Below are positions 55,688 through 63,883 of a stretch of DNA of 64,000 nt, piece after piece. The stretch is from an uncultured Sphingomonadaceae bacterium (GTDB taxonomy: Bacteria; Pseudomonadota; Alphaproteobacteria; Sphingomonadales; Sphingomonadaceae). The position numbers were made by a program, and so were the translations under genes. Every line of letters starts with the position of its first letter. The first letter of the stretch is position 1. The stretch covers positions 681,501-745,500 of the forward strand of contig CANNCV010000001.1 of NCBI GenBank assembly GCA_947503245.1, in the 5' to 3' direction. A model generated the notes under the pieces. That model ran no database searches. It worked only from the letters and a program-made list of their open reading frames with translations, and had not been told where the DNA came from.

Positions 55688-57360
55688 CCATCTCTGCATT
55701 TTTCAGCGACATGCCGTTCTGGCAGCAATGGGTGACCGATACGATCATTGCGACTGCGTTGCTTATGGCATTGGTTTTGCTGCTCCGCCGTTCGGTCGCG
55801 CGTCTTTTTGGCCCGCAAATTGCTTATCTTCTATGGCTGGTGCCTGCGATACGCTTGCTGATGCCTGCTTATTCGCAAACAATAGAGATTGAAGCAGCCG
55901 CCATTGCCAGCCTGCCCGATATGGATGCGTTATCTTCATCGGCCATCGCTGCAAGCGCCTCTCATGATGCTCTATCTGGCACAGGCTCTTCTGCTGCGGC
56001 GATGTCTTTTGAATTGCTGCCATTTGTGCTGACCCTATGGCTTGGCGGCGCGGCATTGTTCCTGATTGTTCAGCTTGCAAGCTATTTGCAGCAACGCGCT
56101 GAGATTTTGTCAGATGGCCAACAGGTTGATCTATTTGACGATATCAAGGTCATTCAGGTGGCGGGTATTGATAGCCCGTTCGCCTTTGGCGTGTTCCAAC
56201 GGTTCATTGCCATTCCCTTAGATTTTTATGCAAATTATAGCCCTGTCGAACAGCAATTGGCGCTGCGCCATGAACTGGCGCACCATCAGGCGCGTGACCT
56301 TCTGGCCAATTTTGCGGCATTAACATTGCTCTCCCTGCATTGGTTTAATCCATTGGCATGGATGGCATATCGCGCATTCCGTTTTGATCAGGAGGCGGCG
56401 TGCGATGCACGGGTTCTGGCATCATCTGATGCTCAGGAAAGGCACAGCTATGGGCGGCTGATAGCCAAGGCGGCGACCGGCCGCATGCTGGCATTTGCCA
56501 GTCCGCTTACTCCAAAAAAGAAACTGTGTGAAAGGCTTACACTTATGTCACAATCCCGAAAATCCAAATTCCGCCGCCGTGTTGGAGCGATGACCATCGC
56601 CATAGCCGCCGCCACTGCACTTAGCGTCACTGCGACAGTTAGCTATGCCTATGAAATCAAGGCACCAACTGCTCCTATAGCGCCTGCAGTTGCTCAGACA
56701 GCCCCAGCCGCTCCCTCTGTCCCTGCTGTTCCAGAGGTAGTTTCCGCCTCAGCCCCTGTTCCTTTTGCGGCTCCAATACCCATTGCTGCTCCCATAGCCG
56801 CACCAGTCGCTGAGGTTGAGGCAGCAAGGGCCAAAGCTGAGATAGCAAAGGAGAAGGCGGAGAAAGCCAAAGCCAAGGCGAAAACAGAGAAAGAAAAGAA
56901 AAAGGCTGTGACTGCTTTCCTGACAGAAGATGCCGATGCTGTGAGCAATTATGATAGAGTGTTCATTACCAAGGCCAGTCAAGGCGACACAGTGGTTATA
57001 AGTGAACAAGAGGCACGCAAAATTGCCGATGATGCACTGGCATCGCTCGATGTTGATACGCTCATTCCCAATATCACCTTGGCGCGGGATTGTTCAAAGG
57101 GTGAAGATACTGAGGAAGTATCATCCAAAACCGTCAATGGCCGCTTATTCATGACTATTGGCCTGTGCAATGCCACCAAGCTGGCAGAGGCACGGTCCGG
57201 TGCTTTAGAAGGCTTGCGTGAGGCACGTGACGATATAGCGAATGATAGCGATATCCCCGAAAGTTTCCGCAAACGCTTGAAGAAAGTTCTCGATCAGCAA
57301 ATCCGCCAGCTTGAAGGACAGGAGCTTGGCAGCCGAGCACGCAGCGTGCGCGATAGCTGA
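55684..57360 (+). CDS. M56-family metallopeptidase (BlaR1-like) with unusual C-terminus
   Basis: A 558-residue membrane protein. Helices at about 20-35, 45-60 and 115-135 flank the zinc site HELAHHQARD near residue 199. After a further helix (about 300-320) the exported part is a Pro/Ala-rich stretch (about 325-380), a Lys/Ala/Glu-rich coiled-coil-like segment (about 380-410), and a C-terminal domain with two or more cysteines. The penicillin-sensor domain of BlaR1 is absent, so the signal is not a beta-lactam by this evidence. It is coupled to the BlaI gene. Confidence 0.88.
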   Translation: MTISAFFSDMPFWQQWVTDTIIATALLMALVLLLRRSVARLFGPQIAYLLWLVPAIRLLMPAYSQTIEIEAAAIASLPDMDALSSSAIAASASHDALSGTGSSAAAMSFELLPFVLTLWLGGAALFLIVQLASYLQQRAEILSDGQQVDLFDDIKVIQVAGIDSPFAFGVFQRFIAIPLDFYANYSPVEQQLALRHELAHHQARDLLANFAALTLLSLHWFNPLAWMAYRAFRFDQEAACDARVLASSDAQERHSYGRLIAKAATGRMLAFASPLTPKKKLCERLTLMSQSRKSKFRRRVGAMTIAIAAATALSVTATVSYAYEIKAPTAPIAPAVAQTAPAAPSVPAVPEVVSASAPVPFAAPIPIAAPIAAPVAEVEAARAKAEIAKEKAEKAKAKAKTEKEKKKAVTAFLTEDADAVSNYDRVFITKASQGDTVVISEQEARKIADDALASLDVDTLIPNITLARDCSKGEDTEEVSSKTVNGRLFMTIGLCNATKLAEARSGALEGLREARDDIANDSDIPESFRKRLKKVLDQQIRQLEGQELGSRARSVRDS

Positions 57361-57411
57361 ATATATGTTCGTCACACATAATTGAAGATGCTCCATCTTC
57401 GTTGCACATTG

Positions 57412-57445
57412 CCGCCGGTCATCATCGTGATGGTCGGCGGTTTTT
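57412..57445 (+). terminator. Intrinsic terminator after M56 gene
   Basis: Arms CCGCCG and CGGCGG, with inner arms CATCA and TGATG, form a stem with a small internal loop and are followed by TTTTT. It lies 52 bases after the M56 stop. Confidence 0.75.
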
Positions 57446-57475
57446 GCTATCTGCCCTTTATCTTTATTAGGCATC

Positions 57476-58372
57476 ATGGCAGAGCCTTTGACTATGAAAG
57501 CTCCTTTTAACATTGATGATCTGCCCGCGGGGCTGGCCGAGCAAATGGAGCCGTTGGTACTGCGCGTGCTTGCGGGAAATCCTTCGCCCTATACCTATTC
57601 GGGTACGCAGACCTATGTGGTTGGCGGTGATCAGGATTGTGCTATCATTGATCCCGGGCCTGCTGATCCGCAGCATATTGACGCAATCATTGCCGCTGTT
57701 GGCGGGCGGGCGATCATATCAATCACCTGCACACACACGCACCGTGATCATTCGCCAGCGGCTGTGCCATTGGCGCAGCGCACAGGCGCGCCGATTATCG
57801 GTTGTGCGCCGTTGGTGATCGATGATGATGGTCCGCGTGCGGATGAAGCGTTTGACACCAGCTATGCGCCGGACACAGTTCTGACAGATGGTGACAAGAT
57901 TTCTGGTCACGACTGGACATTGGAAGCGGTTACTACGCCGGGCCATACCAGCAATCATATCTGCTATGCCTTGCTGGAGAGCGGCGCGATGTTCACTGGT
58001 GATCATGTCATGGGTTGGTCAACCAGTGTTATCTCACCGCCCGATGGTGATATGGCGGACTATATGGCGTCGATGCAAAAGGTGCATGATCGCGATGACC
58101 GCATTTATTATCCCGCTCATGGCGCGCCGGTTGAAAAACCCCGCCAATTGGTGCGCGGCATGATGGGGCACCGCAAACAGCGCGAACGCCAGATTTTGAA
58201 CCAGCTGGAAACCTGCCCCAAAACGATCAAGGCTATGGTGCCGGACATGTATAAAGGCACTGATCCGCGCCTATATGGCGCAGCGGGGCGGTCCGTCTTG
58301 GCACATCTGATTGATTTGCAAGCGCGGGGCCGCGTGACAGAAAATGATGATCTATGGTCATTATGCGCCTAA
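57476..58372 (+). CDS. MBL-fold metallo-hydrolase (LACTB2-like)
   Basis: A 298-residue hydrolase. The metal motif is THTHRDHS (HxHxDH), with further ligands in TPGHTSNH and GDHVMG. The C-terminal winged-helix-like tail is typical of LACTB2-type proteins, many of which act as ribonucleases or thioesterases. It is cytoplasmic. It is not a secreted beta-lactamase despite the BlaI-M56 neighbours. Its stop overlaps the next gene. Confidence 0.88.
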   Translation: MAEPLTMKAPFNIDDLPAGLAEQMEPLVLRVLAGNPSPYTYSGTQTYVVGGDQDCAIIDPGPADPQHIDAIIAAVGGRAIISITCTHTHRDHSPAAVPLAQRTGAPIIGCAPLVIDDDGPRADEAFDTSYAPDTVLTDGDKISGHDWTLEAVTTPGHTSNHICYALLESGAMFTGDHVMGWSTSVISPPDGDMADYMASMQKVHDRDDRIYYPAHGAPVEKPRQLVRGMMGHRKQRERQILNQLETCPKTIKAMVPDMYKGTDPRLYGAAGRSVLAHLIDLQARGRVTENDDLWSLCA

Positions 58373-59445
58373 TTGCCGCGGCGGCGATGTTTGCTGTGCT
58401 GGCGGGTTGTAGCACGCAAAACAGCGAAGAAGCGGCCACGCCTTTCCTCTTGCCAGAGCCGATCACCAATAATGCGTTTGCTGTGGCTGATGGTCCGGAT
58501 GGGCCGACATTATACAGCTTTAACGGTTTGAAAGCGGGCAAAAGCTGGAGCGATACAAGCAATGCCGCTTTTGCCTGCCCGATAGAACAGCGTAATTGCA
58601 CGCCATTGCCATCTGTGCCGGGTGATGAAGGACGTCTGGCCAGCGCTGCTATAACGATCAAGGGCAAAATTTATATTTTTGGCGGGTATAGCGTGGCGCA
58701 GGATGGCAGCGAGAAATCTCTGCCCTATGTTCATCGCTTTGATCCGTTAACGCAAAGCTATAGCCGCTTGGAAGATATGCCGGTACCGGTCGATGATATG
58801 GTGATTTTTGGCCATCAGGATCGATATATCTATCTCGTCTCTGGCTGGCATGATGTTGGCAATGTGGCTTTGGTGCAGATTTTTGATACCCAAAAAGATA
58901 CATGGTCGCGCGGCACGGATTATCCCGGAACACCCGTCTTTGGCCATGCAGGCGGCAATGTTGATGGCGTGATTGTGATTGCGGATGGTGTGAAAACCCT
59001 GTCTGAACGCGCCGCCAATGGTTCACGCTATGCGGCGTCAGATGAAATATGGCGCGGACAGATAAATCCGTCCGATCCGCAGGACATAGAATGGCAGAAA
59101 ATTGAGCGTCCAGCGACAGCGCCCCTTTATCGTATGGCAGCGGCTGGCCACGCTCCATCTGGTCATATCCTTTTTGCTGGCGGCGGGGATAACCCCTATA
59201 ATTATAATGGCATTGGCTATGATATGGTCCCAGCAGAGCCGACAGCACAAATTATGGGCTATGATGTGGCAAGCGGCAAATGGGTGACCTATGCTGATAT
59301 GCCCATGGCCAGCATGGATCACCGTGCGCTGGTTTTTTCCGGTGGCACAGCCTATATCATGGGCGGAATGGATGCAGGGCAGAATGTCCGCGCCGAAATT
59401 ATGGAATTTATCCCTCAGCAGGATGATGCTGGGGCAGGAGACTAA
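58363..59445 (+). CDS. Kelch-repeat lipoprotein
   Basis: A 360-residue lipoprotein with lipobox VLAGC near residue 16. Kelch-like repeats follow (KIYIFGGYS, YIYLVSGWHD, HILFAGGGDN, TAYIMGGMD), which suggests a beta-propeller. It is probably attached to a membrane on the periplasmic side. The start at 58363 is uncertain; an in-frame ATG lies nine bases upstream. It overlaps the MBL gene and ends three bases before nadA, so it may be in the nadA transcript. Role unknown. Confidence 0.8.
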   Translation: MRLIAAAAMFAVLAGCSTQNSEEAATPFLLPEPITNNAFAVADGPDGPTLYSFNGLKAGKSWSDTSNAAFACPIEQRNCTPLPSVPGDEGRLASAAITIKGKIYIFGGYSVAQDGSEKSLPYVHRFDPLTQSYSRLEDMPVPVDDMVIFGHQDRYIYLVSGWHDVGNVALVQIFDTQKDTWSRGTDYPGTPVFGHAGGNVDGVIVIADGVKTLSERAANGSRYAASDEIWRGQINPSDPQDIEWQKIERPATAPLYRMAAAGHAPSGHILFAGGGDNPYNYNGIGYDMVPAEPTAQIMGYDVASGKWVTYADMPMASMDHRALVFSGGTAYIMGGMDAGQNVRAEIMEFIPQQDDAGAGD

Positions 59446-59448
59446 GCA

Positions 59449-60456
59449 ATGACTGCAAATGCCAGCGATAATCTTTCCGGGCTTGACCTTGTCGCAGAGA
59501 TTAAACGCCTGCGTGAAGAGCGCAATGCCATTATATTGGCGCATTATTATCAGCGCCCCGAATTGCAGGACATTGCCGATTTTGTGGGCGACAGTCTGGA
59601 GCTATCACGCAAGGCTGCGGAGACAGATGCCGATGTTATTGCCTTTTGCGGTGTGAAATTCATGGCGGAAACGGCCAAAATCCTGTCACCGGAAAAGACC
59701 GTTGTGCTGCCCGATCTGGACGCAGGGTGCAGCCTCGAAGATAGCTGCCCGCCCGATAAGTTCAAGGCGTTTCGTGAGGCTAATCCCGATCATATCGCGC
59801 TGACCTATATCAACTGCTCAACCGAGGTTAAGGCGTTGAGCGATATTATCGTAACGTCCTCCAGCGCAGAGAAAATTCTCAGTCAAATCCCTGAAGATCA
59901 GCCGATTATCTTTGGCCCGGATAAGCATTTGGGTGGTTATCTGGCACGCAAAACAGGCCGCGATATGCTGCTATGGCCAGGCGTGTGCATTGTGCATGAG
60001 AAATTCAGCGAAACCGAATTGGTCAAGCTGATGGCAGAATATCCGAATGCCCCTGTTGCTGCGCACCCTGAATGCCCCGCGCATATTGTTGACCATGCTG
60101 ATATGGTTGGCTCCACCAGCGCGATTTTGAAATTCGCCAAAGAAACCGAGCATGACACGGTCATCATCGCCACCGAGCCGCATATCATCCACCAGATGGA
60201 AAAAGCGGTGCCAGAGAAAACATTTATCGGCGCACCGGGCGCAGATGGCAACTGCAACTGCAATATCTGCCCCTATATGGCGCTTAACACGATGGAAAAA
60301 CTCTATATCGCTCTGCGCGATTTAGAGCCGAAAATCGAAATGGATGAAGCACTGCGTCTGGAGGCAAAAAAATCTCTCGACCGGATGATGGAAATGAGTG
60401 CTGGCACCGTCGGTCAAGGCGATTTAGGTCCGAAGGATCTGGCACATAAGGGGTGA
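59449..60456 (+). CDS. nadA: Quinolinate synthase
   Basis: A 335-residue 4Fe-4S enzyme that makes quinolinate from iminoaspartate and dihydroxyacetone phosphate. The N-terminal motif is ILAHYYQRPELQDIADFVGDS. Cluster cysteines are in the DAGCSLEDSCPP region, WPGVCIVH and CNCNICPYM. The length fits the long NadA type. It is three bases after the Kelch gene. nadC is 1.8 kb downstream, separated by a GIY-YIG unit and a beta-lactamase-fold gene. Confidence 0.95.
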   Translation: MTANASDNLSGLDLVAEIKRLREERNAIILAHYYQRPELQDIADFVGDSLELSRKAAETDADVIAFCGVKFMAETAKILSPEKTVVLPDLDAGCSLEDSCPPDKFKAFREANPDHIALTYINCSTEVKALSDIIVTSSSAEKILSQIPEDQPIIFGPDKHLGGYLARKTGRDMLLWPGVCIVHEKFSETELVKLMAEYPNAPVAAHPECPAHIVDHADMVGSTSAILKFAKETEHDTVIIATEPHIIHQMEKAVPEKTFIGAPGADGNCNCNICPYMALNTMEKLYIALRDLEPKIEMDEALRLEAKKSLDRMMEMSAGTVGQGDLGPKDLAHKG

Positions 60457-60577
60457 GGCTGACTATTTTCAAATAGTGGCAATCTTTGTTTACCCTAATT
60501 GTGTTTTGCAATGTCGCACTGTGCTCTCGCCGAGACTGGGGTGATAGGCGGAATGGGAATTTATTCATACCTCAGTC

Positions 60578-60597
60578 ATTCCCGCGGAGGCGGGAAT
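60578..60597. repeat. Left palindrome of the GIY-YIG unit
   Basis: The arms ATTCCCGC and GCGGGAAT pair perfectly around GGAG. The element resembles the short extragenic palindromes common in many alphaproteobacterial genomes. Confidence 0.8.
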
Positions 60598-60613
60598 CTA
60601 TTATGCTCTGATA

Positions 60614-60907
60614 ATGGCTAAACAATTCCATGTCTACATTCTCGCCAGCAAGCGTAATGGAACTATTTATATTGGCATGACTGGGAATTTGATAGCGCGC
60701 ATCGCTGCTCATCGGGAAGGCAAGGGCTCAACTTTTGTAAAACGTTATGCTGTCGATATGCTTGTTCATGTTGAGAATTACCCTACTGCTTTGGAAGCAA
60801 TAATGCGAGAAAAAGCCCTTAAAAAATGGCGCAGAAGTTGGAAGTTGCGCCTCATTGAAGAAAATAATCCTGCATGGCACGATCTGTTTGGCGATCTGAA
60901 TGCATAA
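60614..60907 (+). CDS. GIY-YIG nuclease-family protein
   Basis: A 97-residue small nuclease. The GIY-YIG core is VYILASKRNGTIYIGMTGNL, with the catalytic arginine in ARIAAHREG and the catalytic glutamate in AIMREKALKKW. It is a single-domain protein of the UvrC/UPF0213 type. It lies between two inverted palindromes, which suggests it may act on or spread with them. Cell role is not established. Confidence 0.88.
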   Translation: MAKQFHVYILASKRNGTIYIGMTGNLIARIAAHREGKGSTFVKRYAVDMLVHVENYPTALEAIMREKALKKWRRSWKLRLIEENNPAWHDLFGDLNA

Positions 60908-60940
60908 TCAAAAGCGCTCATAGCTATTTGCTGCTCTGGG

Positions 60941-60958
60941 TTCCCGCTTTCGCGGGAA
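60941..60958. repeat. Right palindrome of the GIY-YIG unit
   Basis: TTCCCGC, a four-base loop and GCGGGAA form a perfect seven-base-pair hairpin, followed by TGAC. Read on the minus strand it repeats the outer sequence of the left palindrome, so the two are inverted. Confidence 0.8.
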
Positions 60959-61070
60959 TGACGTTGGTTACGGTATCTACCATCTCCACACAGAGGTTCA
61001 GTGCAAAATTGTGCCGCTGTTGCAAAACCTCACCCAATCTTAAAGCAATTCGGTTATAGCAAACATCGTG

Positions 61071-62231
61071 ATGATGAGACGCCGGAAAAGACGCTATTTG
61101 TGGCTGCTATTGCCAGCGATGCTGATTGCTTTGCCATTTGCGCTTTATAGTTGGTGGCAGAGCGGCGCGGGTGCAGTGACAGATGCTGAGCTAGCTATAT
61201 TGGCTGCGCCCGGGCATGAGGTGAGTTTTAGCCCTTCGCTCAATACCGTTGTCGATGCGGATAGTGCGGCTGAGATTGATGATCGGCCTGCCCCTCCAGC
61301 GCGATTACAGGCGCGGCTTAAGGCTTTGGGGCTGGGCTTTGATGGCGATGTCGGCATTGCGGTGCAATCAGTTGAAAAGGGCTGGGCGGCGCAGCATGAT
61401 GCGCTGCGTCTTTATCCGCAGCAGAGCGTGAGCAAATTATGGGTGGCTATGGCGCTGCTCGATAAGGTGGATAGCGGCGAGGTAAAGCTGGATGAGATGG
61501 TCAGCCTGTCGCGCAGTGACCTGACCATTTTTCATCAACCCATTCGCAAAAATATCGGCAATGGCATTTATCGCACCACAATTGCGGATTTGCTGCGCCG
61601 CGCGATGACGCAGAGCGATAACACCGCCAATGCCGCGCTGTTTCGCCGTGTCGGTGGACAGCCAGGGGTTATGGGCTTTTTGCGGCGTCAGGGACTGGAC
61701 AATATCCGTATTGGGGAGAGTGAAAAAGCGCTGCAAATGGCAATTGCTGGTATGCAATGGGATGACAGCTATTCCTTGGGCCGGACATTCTGGCTGGCAC
61801 GGGACAAAATTCCAGTGGCACGCCGCGCAGAAACCATGGGTGCTTATCTGACCGACCCGATGGACGGTGCCAACCCGCTGGCGATTGCCGATGCGCTGGT
61901 ACGTCTTAAAAACACGAATTTGCTATCCTTAGCGTCCAGCAAGCAATTGATTGATCTGATGGCCGCATCGAGAACCGGACCAAAGCGGCTGCGTGGTGGT
62001 TTGGCGCAAGGGTGGACGATGCCGCATAAGACCGGCACGGGGCAAGATCTTGAAAAGCTGTCGACCGCTTACAACGATGTTGGTCTGCTGATCTCACCAA
62101 AGGGCAATCATTATGCTGTTGCGGTGATGATCGGAGCAACCAACCGGCCTGTTGCGGAACGCCAGCAACTGATGCAGCAAGTCACCAAAGCGGTTATCAC
62201 CTGTGAGAATGAAGGCTGGCCAGGCTGCTGA
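61071..62231 (+). CDS. Membrane-anchored class A beta-lactamase-fold serine hydrolase
   Basis: A 386-residue protein with a basic N-terminus and one helix (about 10-30), so it is probably anchored in the inner membrane facing the periplasm. The class A motifs are present: SVSK near 119-122, SDN near 182-184 and KTG near 320-322. The Omega-loop counterpart reads ESEKALQ, so the Glu166-like residue may be kept while Asn170 is glutamine. Whether it hydrolyses beta-lactams is open; a peptidase-like role is also possible. Starts at 61068, 61071 and 61074 are all possible. Confidence 0.8.
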   Translation: MMRRRKRRYLWLLLPAMLIALPFALYSWWQSGAGAVTDAELAILAAPGHEVSFSPSLNTVVDADSAAEIDDRPAPPARLQARLKALGLGFDGDVGIAVQSVEKGWAAQHDALRLYPQQSVSKLWVAMALLDKVDSGEVKLDEMVSLSRSDLTIFHQPIRKNIGNGIYRTTIADLLRRAMTQSDNTANAALFRRVGGQPGVMGFLRRQGLDNIRIGESEKALQMAIAGMQWDDSYSLGRTFWLARDKIPVARRAETMGAYLTDPMDGANPLAIADALVRLKNTNLLSLASSKQLIDLMAASRTGPKRLRGGLAQGWTMPHKTGTGQDLEKLSTAYNDVGLLISPKGNHYAVAVMIGATNRPVAERQQLMQQVTKAVITCENEGWPGC

Positions 62232-62270
62232 ACGCTCGACAAGCGGTCTGCACAATGGCAAAGATGGCGT

Positions 62271-63131
62271 ATGACATTTGCGCTAGACCGTTTCGACCTT
62301 GATGCTTTCATCCAATCGACCCTGACCGAAGATTTGGGCGCGCCGCTGCACGATGGCGGGCGCGATGTGACCAGCGAAAGCGTGATCCCGGAAGACGCAA
62401 TATTCACCGGAGTGATGGATGCACGGCATGATTGTGTTATTGCAGGCCTGCCATTGGCGGAGGCATTTTTCTGTGCGCTCGACCCTCATGTTATGATTGA
62501 GATATTGGTCGAAGAAGGCGCATCAGTGCATGCTGGCAGTGACCTTATGCGGCTGCGCGGAAAAGGCCGCGCAATGCTAACCGCAGAGCGTTCAGCATTG
62601 AATACAGCGCAGCACTTGACCGGGATTGCGACACTGACACACAGCTATGTTGATCGTATCGCAGGAACGGGAGCGACCTTGCTGGATACACGCAAAACCC
62701 TGCCGGGGCTGCGTAGCCTGGAAAAATACGCCACGCGTCAGGGCGGCGCGCGCAATCACCGCATGGGTTTGTGGGATGCCGCGATGATTAAGGATAATCA
62801 TGTCGCCGTTGCGGGCAATGTGGGAGAGGCGGTGCGCCGTGCCAAGGCAGCAGGGGTGGAGCATATCATTTGCGAGGTTGACCATATTGACCAAATTGAC
62901 CCAGCGATTGAGGCGGGCGCGAACCACATATTGCTCGACAATATGCCGCCGCCTGTGCTGCGCGAAGCCGTGGCGCTCATTGGTGATCGTGCGGATACGG
63001 AGGCCAGTGGCGGTGTCACATTGGAGACCATTCGCGCCATTGCCGAAACTGGTGTGCAATTTATCTCGGTCGGGCGGCTAACACAAAGCGCTCCAGCAGC
63101 CGATATTGGACTAGATTTTGCAGCGGTTTAA
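62271..63131 (+). CDS. nadC: Nicotinate-nucleotide diphosphorylase (carboxylating)
   Basis: A 286-residue enzyme that makes nicotinate mononucleotide from quinolinate and PRPP, the third de novo NAD step. Motifs are ERSALNTAQHLTGIAT, LLDTRKTLPGLR, NHRMGLWDAAMIKDNH and the C-terminal ASGGVTLETIRAIAETGVQFIS. The length is normal. The RNase T2 gene begins inside or just after its 3' end. Confidence 0.96.
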   Translation: MTFALDRFDLDAFIQSTLTEDLGAPLHDGGRDVTSESVIPEDAIFTGVMDARHDCVIAGLPLAEAFFCALDPHVMIEILVEEGASVHAGSDLMRLRGKGRAMLTAERSALNTAQHLTGIATLTHSYVDRIAGTGATLLDTRKTLPGLRSLEKYATRQGGARNHRMGLWDAAMIKDNHVAVAGNVGEAVRRAKAAGVEHIICEVDHIDQIDPAIEAGANHILLDNMPPPVLREAVALIGDRADTEASGGVTLETIRAIAETGVQFISVGRLTQSAPAADIGLDFAAV

Positions 63132-63873
63132 TCTGCGCATCATGGCTGTGCTGGCTCTATTGCCTGCATTCATGCTGCCCATGGCGGCACAGGCGCAAAG
63201 CTATCAATGCCGTATTCCGCAAAATATCAGCAATCCGCCTCGGGTCAGCCGTCCTGCGGATGAGCGGCCCAGAGTGCGCGACATTGATGGCTTTGTACTG
63301 GCTATCAGCTGGTCCCCCGAATTTTGTAAAGGCCGCGAAGATGACCGGCGCAGCGCCACCCAATGCGGTGATTTGGATAATGCAGCGACGCAACGGCGCA
63401 TTGGTGATTTCGGTTTCATCCTGCATGGGTTGTGGCCTGAAGCGCGGGGCAGTGATTATCCGCGCTGGTGTGCTCCTGTAAAACCGCTAAGCCCGCGTAT
63501 CATTGCGGAAAATCTGTGCGCTATGCCGTCTGCTTATCTTATCAACCGGCAATGGGCTAAACATGGCATTTGCCTGACGCCTAATCCGGCCAGTTTTTTC
63601 CGCATATCGCGTACGATGTTTAATGCAGTGAAATATCCCGATATGGATGGGCTATCGCGTAACGATACGCTGACCATTGGCCGTTTTCGCGAGGCTTTTG
63701 CCAAAGTCAATCCCGGCCTGACCGGTGATATGGTGCGGATAAAAGCCAATCGGCGCGGCTGGCTGCAAGAGGTGCGCATCTGTCTGGCGCGCAATTATAA
63801 GCCGCGTGCTTGTCCGTCCCATATTCGTCGCAGCCGCGATAGCGACCGACTGAATATCTGGCGCGGCTATTAA
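63118..63873 (+). CDS. Ribonuclease T2-family secreted protein, catalytic Glu replaced
   Basis: A 251-residue exported protein. A signal peptide ends MAAQA. The first active-site block FILHGLWP is intact with histidine 103. The second block reads RQWAKHGIC at about 144-152, so histidine 149 is kept but the usual glutamate is glutamine 145. The TTG at 63118 gives a basic N-region; the ATG at 63142 is an alternative. It could be a low-activity or inactive nuclease. It overlaps nadC by 14 bases if the TTG is used. Confidence 0.82.
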   Translation: MQRFNLRIMAVLALLPAFMLPMAAQAQSYQCRIPQNISNPPRVSRPADERPRVRDIDGFVLAISWSPEFCKGREDDRRSATQCGDLDNAATQRRIGDFGFILHGLWPEARGSDYPRWCAPVKPLSPRIIAENLCAMPSAYLINRQWAKHGICLTPNPASFFRISRTMFNAVKYPDMDGLSRNDTLTIGRFREAFAKVNPGLTGDMVRIKANRRGWLQEVRICLARNYKPRACPSHIRRSRDSDRLNIWRGY

Positions 63874-63883
63874 CGTTTTATTT

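Larger units (their letters stand above)
60575..60962 (+). mobile_element. 388-bp unit: GIY-YIG gene bounded by inverted palindromes
   Basis: A perfect 12-bp terminal inverted repeat bounds this unit: GTCATTCCCGCG at 60575-60586 and CGCGGGAATGAC at 60951-60962. Each end is itself a hairpin (ATTCCCGC/GCGGGAAT on the left, TTCCCGC/GCGGGAA on the right). The only gene inside is a GIY-YIG nuclease. A short direct TGCTCTG lies just inside both ends. No target duplication is seen. The layout recalls REP-palindromes with an associated nuclease. Confidence 0.55.

Noticed and set aside
55316-62231. A beta-lactam resistance island (BlaI, M56, MBL, class A fold)
   Set aside because: The M56 protein lacks a penicillin-sensor domain, the MBL protein is a cytoplasmic LACTB2 type, and the class A protein is 3.7 kb away behind nadA. 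The cluster is not supported as a resistance unit.
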